A stretch of 64,000 nucleotides of DNA, taken from contig NC_063257.1 of the NCBI RefSeq assembly GCF_019578655.1, positions 10,292,001 to 10,356,000 of the forward strand. The letters are read 5' to 3'. Each line of letters opens with the position of its first letter. Positions within the stretch are counted from its first letter, which is position 1. This document shows, piece by piece, positions 12,456 through 23,363 of the stretch. The notes below the pieces were generated by a model. It had not been told where the DNA came from. It did no database searches and saw only the letters and a list, made by a program, of their open reading frames with translations. Both the position numbers and the translations under genes were made by a program. The DNA is from Ricinus communis (Eukaryota; Streptophyta; Magnoliopsida; Malpighiales; Euphorbiaceae).

Positions 12456-13883
12456 CTAACAAATTTTCTTCCACGGCTCAACCAACTTACCCAGAGCTCT
12501 AATGGAAGAACCAGACTCCAACCAAGAGTCCAAACTCCTCTGTCTCATCATCCAACTCTTCTGTCTCATTTCTTTCCCTTTCTCTGACTCCATCAGCTCT
12601 CTGACTCTCACCTCCAGCTCATCTCCAGTTACGAATCCATCATCATCGTCTCTTTGCTCTACTTGGATTGCCATCTTCATATCCTCCACCAGTATGTTCC
12701 TGTTCAGGTGTTGCTCCGCGTACAGTGGCCACGCCACCATTGGCACACCAGCAACCACCGCTTCCAGCACTGAGTTCCACCCACAATGAGTAACAAACCC
12801 ACCGACTGACTTGTGATTCAGTACTGCAACTTGTGGTGCCCATGATTTCACCACCATTGCTTTCTCTTTGACTCTGTTCAAGAATCCTTCAGGCAGTATA
12901 CTTTCCAAGTCAAAGTCACCCATATCCTCAGTCGTCTTGGATCTCTCATCTTCAGGCAGATTCTTCACTACCCACAAGAATCTTTGTCCACTTCTCTCTA
13001 ATCCGTTAGCTATTTCCTTAAGCTGTTGTCTGGAGAAAGAACCCCGGCTTCCAAAACATAAAAAGACCACGCTGTTTCTTGGTTGCCTGTCAAGCCATGA
13101 TAGGCAGTCGTGTTGAGCTTCATGTCTACTGTCACCGGCGATCAAAGGTCCGATATAGTAAGTAGGTGGAGTTGGTGCATCAGGAACACAAACGCCATCT
13201 GCAATTGTCTTGATAGCTTTTGTCTCAAGATCCTCAAAAGTGTTAACTATAATACCATCAGCTTTTGCAAGATTAGAACAGAAATATACCATGTCATGAT
13301 AAGCAGGATCATTTCTATCAAGCATAGGTTCAGGAAAATGAACAGCTTTTAAAGGTGGCATTCCGGGGAAATCAAGAACAGTGTTTACGAGATCTTTAAA
13401 ACTTTCTGTATGCTGTTCATGGATTCTCGGAAAATACAAGAAAGCCCCGAGACAAGCAGCACCAGAAGTAAAGAAATAGTAAGTAGGGATCTTGAGATCT
13501 TTCCCTATAGAAAGAGCAGAACCACAAAATATATCAATAATAAAGGCACGAACGTTGTTACCTTTAGAGATCTCTTGGAGAGAATCAAGAACATAGGGCT
13601 TGTTAAGGAGAATAGCCTCAAAGGCCATGGCGGGGTTGCTGCGAGTAGGAGTTGTGTCGACGAAAACACGAGGGAAACGACGGAAGGAGATAGAAGGGTA
13701 GGCTTGAGAGATGGCGTTGATGTAAGAGGTGATGGCTGATGTGTGACAGAGATCAGCGGTGAAGAGGAGGATAGTTATGGAGAAGTGGTGGTTATAATGG
13801 CGGAGAATAAGCTTGCCTAGTTCTACCATGGAGATTACATGCCCAATGCCTGAAGATGGGTAAAGGACTATCGTGTCTTGCAT
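12456..13883 (-). CDS. UDP-glycosyltransferase, UGT88-like
   Basis: Single exon, 475 residues, a normal length for a plant family 1 UGT (GT-B fold). The N-terminal acceptor half has the catalytic His at H15 (PSSGIGH) and the partnering Asp near D117 (IIDIFC). The PSPG box spans about 348-391, from WAPQ through HCGWNS to a terminal AEQ; a final Gln usually indicates UDP-glucose as donor. The opening [21 protein letters not shown] is typical of the UGT88 group, whose characterised members glucosylate flavonoids and related phenolics in the cytosol. Acceptor specificity cannot be read from sequence. The reading frame is intact. The oddity is upstream: viral DNA begins 30-170 bp from the ATG, so little native promoter remains and expression may be lost or altered. 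Confidence 0.93.
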   Translation of the reverse strand: MQDTIVLYPSSGIGHVISMVELGKLILRHYNHHFSITILLFTADLCHTSAITSYINAISQAYPSISFRRFPRVFVDTTPTRSNPAMAFEAILLNKPYVLDSLQEISKGNNVRAFIIDIFCGSALSIGKDLKIPTYYFFTSGAACLGAFLYFPRIHEQHTESFKDLVNTVLDFPGMPPLKAVHFPEPMLDRNDPAYHDMVYFCSNLAKADGIIVNTFEDLETKAIKTIADGVCVPDAPTPPTYYIGPLIAGDSRHEAQHDCLSWLDRQPRNSVVFLCFGSRGSFSRQQLKEIANGLERSGQRFLWVVKNLPEDERSKTTEDMGDFDLESILPEGFLNRVKEKAMVVKSWAPQVAVLNHKSVGGFVTHCGWNSVLEAVVAGVPMVAWPLYAEQHLNRNILVEDMKMAIQVEQRDDDDGFVTGDELEVRVRELMESEKGKEMRQKSWMMRQRSLDSWLESGSSIRALGKLVEPWKKIC

Positions 13884-14039
13884 CTTGGATATGAATTGAT
13901 GGTTTTTGGTATGTTTCTTGAGTGCGGAGATGAGAGGTTATATTTGGACACAGGGACTGTTCATCTTTTGTTAATTTTTACTCAGCATCGGTGTACATGT
14001 GGCAATGAATACAACTTTCTTAGAAAAACCTTCAACCAA

Positions 14040-14849
14040 ATCATTCATAAACAACCCTTATCCGTTAAAAAATATGTTCAATCTTCCTCTCTTTCACAAT
14101 GTTCTCTTACCTCTACCACTCAGGAGCAGTATGTTACTCTTGAGATTCCTACTTCCTTCATAGAACAATGGAGGAAACAGGGATACACACATCTCCATCT
14201 CGGAGCTGTCAGGCTAGTCCTCTCATATCATGGCAAGATGGATCTACCAGTTACGGCCTGTATGTCGCTTTTGGATACCAGATATCTTAGATACGAGCAT
14301 GAAGTAATTGGAACTATAGTCACAACACTTAACACTGGGAGTGTTGTTATGACTTTCTTCCCCAATTTTAACCTATCTCTCAATGATCCCTATCTGTCAA
14401 CTGCACTCAAGGTCCAAGTCCAGATCACTAGAGCAAATCAAGTGACCGATGCTCTCTCTGCGACCCTGCACCACCAGATTGTCTACAGATTACAGGACCA
14501 TGCCTTTAATCTCCAGATTCCAGGCTTCCAAGCCTCCTCAGATGCTTTATTTATTATGGCTGACTCTGGCCAAATTCCTACAATAGTCCAGGCCCCAAGG
14601 CAGCTGGAAAGAGAAGATCTGCAGAAGTTAATCCCAACTGAATGGGTGACCAATTATGAGAAGCTCCAGGCATCTCAGGCCAAGCCTGTTCAGGCCACTG
14701 ACCCTCTTTTTGTTAACCAAAAAGATGGTACTGTAAAGACGATTTTCACAAAAACAGAAGAGTCTTCTTCTGCACCTTCTATCTTTCAGGCATCAATGAT
14801 ACAACCTGTGTCTAGACCTAGGGAAAAGATCCCTATTCACTCTTTTTAG
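14040..14849 (+). pseudogene. Viral ORF1 fragment: movement-protein region
   Basis: The open segment (formally from 13878) resembles the caulimovirid 30K-type movement protein from about 14040 on: a beta-rich domain with LGAVRLVLSYHG and a following VTACMSLLDTRY stretch. In viruses this protein enlarges plasmodesmata. It ends at a stop at 14847-14849; similar-looking coding continues in the same frame beyond, and further stops follow (15087, 15504, 15567, 15651 and others). The first about 50 codons of the open frame look like UGT flank or leader rather than protein. Confidence 0.75.
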
Positions 14850-15119
14850 TCCTCTAGATATCATATCTATGCTACCAGAATAAAGGGACACTTTATCTGG
14901 GATGTTGATCCAGGAATGTGCAGATCAGGATGCACCTGCAGAGATGATCTCGATTTTGCTGAACCATGTTTTCAATATTCTAAGCAAAATTCAAAAGACA
15001 TGACTCTAAAAACTCCATGTTCAGTCATGGAACCAAGGCCAGATGACCGAGATCCAAATGGTCCTTGGATTGGCATCCACAGGAAATAAAAAGAAAATCA
15101 GAATAAAGCTCCTCTTCCT

Positions 15120-17235
15120 ATGTATAAGGAATCCTTAGAACTTCTTGCAAAAGAAGGAAAAACTGTCCTTGACATCACCTTTGATGAAATGAAGGTGCTT
15201 TTGGCCCAAATGGGAGTTGTGTTTGGGAAAAAGCCTCCTACTACTTGCAGAGAAGAGACTCATTCTGATTTACCAGCAGTTCAACCATCTCATGCAATCC
15301 AAAGCTGTTTCATGTTCCAGCCTGAAGATTCCCCCCCCCCCCTTGGGAAGTCCAAAAATAAAAGATCGGAGATCCTCCCCTTAAGGATTACTCCATCAGG
15401 ATCCATAGAGCCTCTCACTCCACCAGAAGAGGTCCTAAATTGGCAGACCTCAAATTCCATAGTTCAGAATTCCTATCTGAAGAAAATAGATGGAAAATTG
15501 GATTAGGCTCTTCATTTGGCTCATAAGCTGGACCAGAAGTTGGACACCTTCTCTCAAGAAGTACTCTAACTATATTCTTCTCTAACCGCCAAATATCAAG
15601 CCTTGGATAAAGAGCTTCGAGTTCCTCAACCGATTACACCAGCTTTCATCTAGAAGGAAAAAGAAATTACAAGGCTCAAAAGGCAGATTGATCAAATTGA
15701 ACATGACCTCAGAAATGATCAGTCTTCTATAATCCCTTCCTTTACATCAGCAGCCTCTACATCTTCTGCCATTGCTCCCTCATATTATTCTTCATTTCCT
15801 TTTCTCCCACAACCAAAATAAGAAAGAACTCTTTACCAATCCTTTGGTACCTTCTCACATCTATACCCAAAAGGCTCCATAACCCAACAAAAGAAAATAT
15901 CTCCTCCTCTAGTTTCTAAAGAAAATAAATTGCTAGACCAATCACTCATCAGTCCGTATGATTCTGATTCTTCCTCAAATACCTCTGAGATGGCTGATAT
16001 CACAGAAATTCTCATGAATACCTCTACTACTGAACCCAGTCCAGAAGTAGTGGAGCCTGAAGATGGCTCGGAGGATGCACAGTCATACTTTGCTCCTACT
16101 GGAGCTTCATACCCAAGGCCAAAATCGGCAACTGGCACGGGACCTTGGTTCTCCTTTGATGATTTGCCTCCATCAAAATGGAAGGATAAGCTTTCTAAAT
16201 TTTTGACATTGATTGATCTCCAAATGACTTTTGATGGTGCCACACTTAAAAAGGTTCTTGCTGAATTTGTTACGAGATTCACATAAAGTTTAAGAGATTG
16301 GTTTCAGTCACAGCCTGAGTATACCAGGCTCCAGTTTGTGATGCTACCAACTCCATCAGCTGCGGTCACAGTTCTCCATAATCAGTTCCTTGGAAGTTAT
16401 GATCTTATTATAAGGCAACAAAAACAAGAATACTTTGACCGAAAATGTTGTTCGTTGAAAATCAAGGATCTGGAAAGACATTATTCTGCTATGTCCAAAT
16501 TATATTATGTCATTGGAGGGCATGACGGTGATGATACATTGAAATATACTTTCATTACCAGATGAGATACAACCAGAAGTCAACAACATGATCGCTGCAA
16601 CAAAGAAACCAGTCACCTCCATTACCTTTGGAGAAATCTGGCAATTCACTCTCTCTTCCATCAAGAGATTATGTGACCAGCAAGAATTGTTCAAAAGGTT
16701 ATCTCAGCGAGATTTGATTGTTCAAAAGGCCTCAGATTGCGTCTGCTCCAGTCATAAAAAGAAGATCAGACGTTATTTCCAAAAATACCCGCGCAGAAAT
16801 AAAGAATTCAGAGGAAGAAAGCCGCGCTCAAAAGGATTCAGATATTTCCAGAAAAAGAGGAATCAAAGCCAAAAATTAGACAGATGCTATATCTGCCGAA
16901 AGAAGGGACACTATGCTAAGAACTGTCCCCAGAATCCGAAAAAATCAGCAAGGATGATACAACAAGTCAGCATGTCTATGTCTCTCCCAGATTCATTTGA
17001 AGAGGATATAGAGTCACTCTTATCAGAACAAGACAATCTTACTCCAGAAAGTCTTTTTGGAATAGAGGCAGAGTATTCAGACTCCACAGAATCCTCAGAA
17101 GAGTCCTCTTCAGACTCTAATGATAGTGAGATTCCAATTCTGATGATCAGTCTCCCTTCAAAAGAAGAAGAAGATATCCTAACAAATGTGATGCAGTACT
17201 CTTTCTCTCCATATCTACTTCCTGAGTTATCTTAG
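15120..17235 (+). pseudogene. Viral ORF1 fragment: coat-protein region with CCHC zinc knuckle
   Basis: This covers several broken segments (15120-15506, 15930-16286, 16338-16565, 16588-17235). The last carries a basic stretch followed by a CCHC knuckle (C-x2-C-x4-H-x4-C at 16885-16926) and then an acidic Ser/Glu-rich tail, the usual order at the end of caulimovirid coat domains. Segments up to 16565 share one frame; from 16588 on the frame differs. A run of C bases near 15330-15340 is a possible slippage site. Confidence 0.75.
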
Positions 17236-17286
17236 CTTGCTACCAAAATTTCTCCAGTTCCTTATGTTCCTATACAAGTCCTGCCT

Positions 17287-19011
17287 TCAAATTATGCAAA
17301 ACCTGTTCCAGTTATAGCTTTCTTTGACACTGGAGCTCAAAGAAGCATGATGAATCCCAAAGTCCTTCCATCTGAATACTGGAAGTCTCATGTTCAGTTT
17401 TTCAGAGCAGTAAATGGTCAAACTTTCAAGACTACTCTGATCACAAAGCAAAAAATCGGGATACAGTTTTTCCCTGATTGCGTGGTATGGACGCACATCA
17501 CTGGCTCAGATCTCCCAAACAAAGACCTCTTAATAAGGTTTGATGTTTATCATCAAGCTCAAAGGCTTCAAATTCTTTCCAATGGAATAAAGTTCAAGAG
17601 GCAATTTCGTCCTTACACAGATACCTCTAATCTGTTCACTATAGCAGATACAAAACCACCAGTTTTACAATACAAAGAAAATTTTCTTCCTTTTTGTCCA
17701 GAATCCCATTCACATTTTCAACATCCTCTTTCCTTATGGAAAAAACTCTAGTTCTATATCAGCCTCCCTTTCAAGCTCAATGAAGATATCAACCCAATAA
17801 AGGCCACTCATCTAGGAATGTCTCCTACAGATCTAGCCATTGCCAGATCAGAATGCTTGACTCTGTTACAACAGGGCCTCATTGAGCCCACAACCTCACA
17901 ATGGGCCTGTCAAGCCTTTTATGTGGAAAAGAGGTCTGAGAAGTTAAGAGGGAAAAAGAGACTTGTTATTGATTACAAGCCTTTAAACCATTTTCTGCAA
18001 GATAACAAATTTCCTCTCCCTCGAATTTCGAACCTAAAAGTCCATATTCAAAAGGCCCAGTTCTATTCAAAATTTGACCTTAAGGCTAGATTTTGGCAAT
18101 TAGGTATCCATCCCTCAGAAAGATACAAAACAGCCTTTTGTATCCCAAACGCCCAATATCAATGGACAGTCATGTCTTTTGGGCTCAAAACAGCTCCTTC
18201 ACAATTTCAAAAAACAATGATAGAAATCTTTGGGCCTATCCTTTACTCCTCCCTGATCTACATTGATGACATTCTCCTATTCTCGGAGACAGCTGAGGAA
18301 CATCATCACCTCCTGAAACAATTCCTTGCTATCATCCAAAAGTATGGCATCATGCTGTCAGAGAAAAAGAGTATTATTGGCCAACAAGAGATAGAGTTTC
18401 TTGGCATGCATTTCAAAGACGGCCAATACACGTATGGTCCACACTTGACAAAAGAGCTTGATTACTTTCCAGATGAGAATCTCTCTGTAAAGCAAATACA
18501 ACAGTTTTTTGGAATACTCAACTATGTCAGGGAAGCCATACCACACCTGTCCAGTTACACATGTCATCTTTCTAAAATGCTAAAAAAAGACCCTCCTCCT
18601 TGGGGAACAAAACAAACTACAGCTGTCCGGAGACTAAAAGAATTGGCTCACAATCCTCCACCTCTCACCATTCCATCTACAGGAAATCTTATCCTTCAAA
18701 CGGATGCATCTGATCATGCGTGGGGGGCCATTCTCCTTGAAAATCTCAAAAATAAGGAACAACTATGTGGTTATGCATCAGGACAATTTTCTCCTTCAGA
18801 AAAGCATTACCACTCAACTTACAAAGAGATCTTGGCAGTCAAATACGGGATAAAAAAGTTTGAGTTTTTCCTGATTGGACAACACTTCCTGGTTCGGATG
18901 GATAATTCTTCATTTCCAAAAATCCTTGAATCCAACCAAAAGACCTTACCAGAACCTCAATTATTGAGGTTAAAATCATGGTTCAACATATATGATTTTG
19001 AAAATCAGTAA
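17287..19011 (+). pseudogene. Viral ORF1 fragment: protease, reverse transcriptase, RNase H
   Basis: The pepsin-like protease region has FFDTGAQ with the active-site DTG at 17326-17334, and is followed by a stop at 17749-17751. The reverse transcriptase (17818 on) shows the SKFDLKAR, FGLKTAPS and YIDDI blocks; YIDD is the catalytic motif. RNase H follows with TDASDHAWGA (first catalytic Asp near 18703) and the YKEILA block. A stop at 19009-19011 truncates the end of the RNase H region. In caulimovirids these enzymes copy the pregenomic RNA primed by initiator tRNA-Met. The RT segment is one long open frame (397 codons), but it is separated from upstream parts by stops. Confidence 0.88.
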
Positions 19012-19125
19012 ATAAAAGGGACGAGAAATCTTATCCCAAATTTCTTATCCAGACTGTCAAAGCCACAACCAAAACACCAACCTATTGTCCTCCTCACCTC
19101 AACAGTTAATCTCCCTATAATCTTC

Positions 19126-19938
19126 ATGGCCTCTTCGTCCTCAAAAAACCCTCTGCAACCTCCCTCACCACCAGACTTTCCCACAAATCTCACAACGAGA
19201 CAGATCAATGATTTTGCCAGAAATATGATGTTTCATTATTTGGTAACTATCCAACAAACTTTCTCGCTACCCATCCAACCCAATTTCTTTTATCCAGATT
19301 ACCCTTGGTGCCTAATTTATCACATTTCTCCTACCCATCCACAAATTGAAAGTGAATTATGGTTTCTATGGTGTCTTTCCACAGTTTGTTATCATGCTAT
19401 TGAAATACCAGTCATGGATCTCCTATACTTCTTCAATAGTGAGACAAATACAGGAACATATCTATGGAAATACCTCACTTGGTTCAAAACCCCATGCCAA
19501 TGGAAAAGGGATATCCTCAGAGTTATTCATGAAAATAAATTGTTCACAGACAATAACTTCAAGGTTTCAGGATATCATGCCATTTACATTCTTCACAGGC
19601 CTTACCTACAGCTCTCAGAAGAAACTTATGCAACCCAAAACATCTGTCATTATTGGAGAACGATTGAAATGCCTTTACATCTTGCTCCTCCAACAATAAC
19701 AAAGGATTTAAAGCACACCCTACAACTAAGAAATGACCTAGGAACGACTGATGTTTCTACACCACTAGTCTGCACTTACAATGGACATCTATGGACTGAA
19801 CACTCCATTATTGAACATTCCACTTTTCCTATACTACCAACCCCACTAGATGATCCGAATCTGACCACTGAACAGAAGGATGCCATTATGCAAGATTCTC
19901 AACCTATGGATGATGATGACTATGACAGTATTTTCTGA
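19126..19938 (+). CDS. Viral ORF2 protein of unknown function (open)
   Basis: A 270-residue uninterrupted frame starting 114 bp after the stop in the RNase H region, in the same frame as the RT segment. It begins MASSSS, is rich in Trp, Tyr and His in the middle (WFLWCLSTVCYHAIE, FKTPCQWKRDIL), and ends in a strongly acidic tail (DDDDYDSIF). I see no transmembrane segment and no known catalytic motif. Position and size fit the ORF2 described for florendoviruses, whose function is unknown to me. No break is visible, in contrast to ORF1. Expression is unproven. Confidence 0.65.
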   Translation: MASSSSKNPLQPPSPPDFPTNLTTRQINDFARNMMFHYLVTIQQTFSLPIQPNFFYPDYPWCLIYHISPTHPQIESELWFLWCLSTVCYHAIEIPVMDLLYFFNSETNTGTYLWKYLTWFKTPCQWKRDILRVIHENKLFTDNNFKVSGYHAIYILHRPYLQLSEETYATQNICHYWRTIEMPLHLAPPTITKDLKHTLQLRNDLGTTDVSTPLVCTYNGHLWTEHSIIEHSTFPILPTPLDDPNLTTEQKDAIMQDSQPMDDDDYDSIF

Positions 19939-20070
19939 GCTGGCAATGATAGTAGTTCGTGAGCTGGACTTAAAGACTAGCTTTCTCTTCAATAAATCAA
20001 CATGTAATAAAAAAATAAGATTCCAATTTCATCTTTTTTGTCTTATTAGGTGAATTATTTTCTGCTTTTC

Positions 20071-20290
20071 TACATGTGATATGTAAGTGTATTATTAAGA
20101 CTTATCGTCTTAATATGCATGTGAGATGTCAGTGTATTATTAGATAGGACTTATCCTTTTGTAAGTGGGAAATCTCATCTTTTCTTCTAAGGAAGACATG
20201 TATCAAAGATAAGATTCCCACCTTATCTTTTCTGTCTTATTGTATTTAGGCTTCTCTATAAAAAGAGGAGTCGAGAAGTAATGAGGCAAG
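20071..20290 (+). promoter_or_regulatory. Viral intergenic promoter region
   Basis: A TATA box TATAAAAA is at 20257-20264. Upstream are two imperfect direct copies of an ATGTGATATGTAAGTGTATT-type motif (about 20073-20106 and 20119-20156). There is a perfect inverted repeat TATTAAGAC/GTCTTAATA (20093-20101 and 20107-20115), and another, AAAGATAAG/CTTATCTTT (20205-20213 and 20222-20230), containing GATAAG I-box-like sites. Position and form match a caulimovirid pregenomic RNA promoter. The leader (20290-20562) would follow, and AATAAA occurs upstream at about 19989. It points away from the UGT and toward the downstream plant DNA. Confidence 0.6.
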
Positions 20291-20570
20291 CAAGTTTTCC
20301 TTCCTTTCATCTATGAGCATAATATTCTTCTCTCTCATGGCTTTCTAAATTCTTCATCTCTTCTTCTCGATCCATTGGCTATGAGCTAATTGTTTCCACG
20401 ATCTGTTCTTCTATGATCCAAAAGGGCTAACTCGACTATAGGAATCCAAAAGAGCAGAAAGACCTCTCATGGCAAGGTGCCTCTATACGGTCTTAGCTTG
20501 AGGATTTCTCCTGCCTTGAGTTTACAGCATGAGGATTATAGAATGAACAACTCTCGGCTCCATTTGGTAT

Positions 20571-20849
20571 ATATATATATTGAAATTGAAAGAGATATTG
20601 AAATGTATTGATTTAGTAATGTCGAATTTATTTAGACATTTTACTTATTTTATTAGAATTTAGTTTAGTTATAACCAATTCCATACAAATTTAATTATAT
20701 AAAATATTAAATTAACTTTCGCTCTATATAAATTTTATTAATTTTTTGAATTTTAATCAAACACTATATAAACGGAGATAAATTATCTTTTTATAAAATA
20801 AATATAAATATACGATAAATAATAAAACAAATCACATTTTCAACGTAGA
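20571..20849. other. Right flank of the viral insertion
   Basis: A short (AT)n run abuts the viral end, followed by AT-rich non-coding DNA. If the insertion model is right, this is the original upstream flank of the UGT gene; a TATA-like element in the UGT direction lies near 20762-20772. Confidence 0.4.
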
Positions 20850-21520
20850 AAAGATTTTGAGGCTAAAGTAGAATTTAGTAAAAATTCAATAGTAATGGGG
20901 ATTCATTGCTGTTTAGAGTAATTTCATCTTACCGATTAAGTTAAGACATCGATTTTTTTGCAGAAAAACTTTTTTCAATGCCATTGAAATGTCCATTATT
21001 TTATTATTCCAATAAAAATAAATAAATAAATATTATAAAAATAAATTATAAAAATAAGAATTTTTTTTATTAAATTATCTTATGATTTAACATATTTTCA
21101 TGTAAGAATATATAATTTATTATTTTTTTTTACTTTAGTACCATGTGAATATAACTGTTGGCAAGTAATGGTTAAAATTATATAATATTATTAAAGAATT
21201 ATAGCATGACATGCAATAGCTTTTTGTTCTTCCAACTGCCACGTCAGCATTTGCGAACGGTATTAGTGATTTAGTCATTATTTACTAACAGTCATGTATA
21301 CAAGGTACCAAAGTAACAAATAATAAATTATAGGCTTTTAAGAGAAAATATTTTGAACTATAAGATAATGTACTGAAGTTTTTCCTATAAAAAGTTAGAG
21401 GTTAAAGTAGAATTTAGTTAAAGTTCAGAGGCAATGGGGCAAGTATTTGTATTACCTTTCATGCAGATTTTAACCATCTATCTAAGTTAAGACAACAATT
21501 TTCAATATTAATTCATTTGA
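20850..21520. repeat. Non-coding element with long internal inverted repeats
   Basis: Arms of about 100 bp at 21074-21176 and 21267-21369 are inverted relatives, sharing TAATTTATTATT, TACTTTRGTACC and ATCTTAT blocks. Outside them, a second motif (GAGGYTAAAGTAGAATTTAGT, then AATGGGG and AAGTTAAGACA) occurs as direct copies near 20860-20960 and 21405-21510. Between the arms is a GCCACGTCAGCATTTGC segment. This looks like a non-autonomous DNA element; superfamily not determined. Confidence 0.55.
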
Positions 21521-22139
21521 AAAGTGAATTCGTGTCATTTGGTTCAAGGTTAGAGTATAATTTTTAGGATATGATATTGTTAATTATCATTTGTATACTA
21601 ATAACTTGCTTCCACGAAAAAGGATTATAGTCCGTATCATTTATACATTACATGAAGGAATAATTTAGATAAAGATTAAGGGAGTAAGTCACCCACTCAA
21701 TTGGCTCTAAGATACGTGTGCTTGTGCATATTGGCTGTATCTCTCTCTCCATTAATTTATTAGCTATAGATGATGTTGAAAAGTTGATAAAAAAATTTAT
21801 AAATCTTTAGAGAAATATTGGAATTAAACAAAAACAAAATTATATTAATAATAGTAATGTGAAGAAAGTGTCGCATATTATATATATAGAAGAGCAAAAT
21901 GCATTTATATGTGTTTTTAATATGAAATGATCGACACATCTCGATTAATATATAGTTGGATTAGACAATAATTTTTTCCAATTAAGACGTCCCACTTATA
22001 AAATTATTGTGCTGTTAAACCTTGTAAAGAAATTGAATAGAAAATACCAAATTATTAATTTATAATTAAATGTCTATTAAATTTTATTTTTAAAAATATT
22101 GATAAATATTTTTTGACAAGTGTTAGAAAAAATTATATA

Positions 22140-22385
22140 AACTGTCACTGAATTTTATATTTTATAATAAAACGGTATTAAAATTTTAATTTTAAAGGAT
22201 ACATAAATGATATATTTTTATAAAAAAATTAATGATTTGATATGTTTTTGGTATAAAATGTAAAGCTTAGTAGCTATATATGTATTTTATTTTTTAAATG
22301 TATCGGTGTTATTAATTATTTAGTTATAATTTAAAATTTTAATATTTTTTTATTATAAAGTGTAAAATTTATGGATTACTGATAT
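22140..22385. repeat. MITE-like inverted-repeat element
   Basis: A left arm at about 22144-22195 and a right arm at about 22331-22383 are inverted relatives of about 50 bp (shared TTATAATAAAA and TATTAAAATTTTAA). The interior is AT-rich and non-coding. No target duplication could be fixed. Confidence 0.5.
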
Positions 22386-22566
22386 AACTTTAACATGCCT
22401 ATTTACCTCTCTAGTCTCTAGGAATGTACCTTAAAAAGAAAAAAGAAAAAAACGATTAAAATGTGAAGAAATAAGACGCATCTCCTTCGTACGATTGCTT
22501 GAATCTATCGGGGAGTTTCGTTATTGTGGCCCTTGTAGCTTTCTGCTGCCGCTAGCGCACGCAGGT

Positions 22567-22827
22567 TCATTTCAGTCGCGTCCATCTTTGATGGGAGGAA
22601 GGAATCGGATGGCCTCCCTGAGTGCCAAAATTTCTGCCACAAGAGCAGAACTGTACTTGACATACTTTTCCCCGTAAATGAACCACTCGCCGGCCATCAT
22701 CGCAACGAATATAGGCAAGTTTACGGATTCCTCTCTTGGCATCAAAAGAAGCATCACAGTGTACTTTTACTCTACCATGCCTGAGGAGCTTGCCAGCGGA
22801 TGTCACTATTAATTTGAGGAGGCACAC
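22567..22827 (-). pseudogene. LINE-type RNase H (RVT_3) relic
   Basis: Two overlapping frames together resemble the RNase H-like domain found at the end of plant non-LTR retrotransposon ORF2 proteins: VKVHCDASFDAK in one frame, then GEWFIYGEKY and SALVAEILALREAI in another. DASFD and the AExLALREA block are the family signature. The frame change shows it is dead. GC content is visibly higher than the surroundings. Only about 260 bp remain. Confidence 0.7.
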
Positions 22828-23363
22828 GACAGTCTTCGGAAAGTTCTGAACGTTTTATTTATTTTTGAAAACTTAAAAAATAATTAAAACATTTTACTAT
22901 TTTATTTGGAGAATAATTTTTAAATCTTTTTTCTATGTATATGTATTAATGTCATATCGCATCAGGTTTCATATTTCGGTATTCGTGCGATATAGTATGT
23001 AGCTTTTAAATGAATGGCCTCACTCCGAAGAACTCCTGGAGTATTTCCTTAAGGCTTAAAAGTCCCCACAAATAGAAAAGGGCAAATTCTCTGGGATAGA
23101 TATGGTAAAATATATATATATATCTTTTAAAGTTGAAATTAATTTATAGAAAAAAGTGCAAAAATTGATCATATAATTTAATCATTTGATACAAGAGATC
23201 ATATGCAGTTTTATTTTATAATATTTTAATATTTTAAAAATTATACTATTAGTAATTTATTTAAATTTATTAATATTGTTAATAATTTTAGAAATTAAAT
23301 CTCAAACGAAGTTTGATTATTGTAAAATCGGTCTATCGTATATGAGGAAATATAAAACTCTCT

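Larger units (their letters stand above)
13913..20562 (+). mobile_element. Endogenous caulimovirid (Florendovirus-like), decayed
   Basis: In order the insert holds a movement-protein region, a coat region with a CCHC knuckle, an aspartic protease (DTG at 17326-17334), a reverse transcriptase (YIDD at 18259-18270), RNase H, a separate downstream ORF2, and then an intergenic promoter and leader. There is no integrase and there are no LTRs. That layout is Caulimoviridae; a downstream ORF2 after RNase H fits Florendovirus better than Petuvirus. ORF1 is broken by many stops and at least one frame change, so this is a dead copy. An 8-bp TTTGGTAT lies on both sides (13905-13912 and 20563-20570), and the right side runs into (AT)n. 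The left edge is uncertain: recognisable movement-protein similarity starts only near 14030-14060. Recorded as an old genomic copy only. Confidence 0.85.

Noticed and set aside
15930..17235. Possible LTR retrotransposon gag-pol
   Set aside because: The CCHC, protease, RT and RNase H order is shared, but there is a movement-protein region upstream, no integrase, no LTRs, and an intergenic promoter after ORF2, so a caulimovirid fits better.
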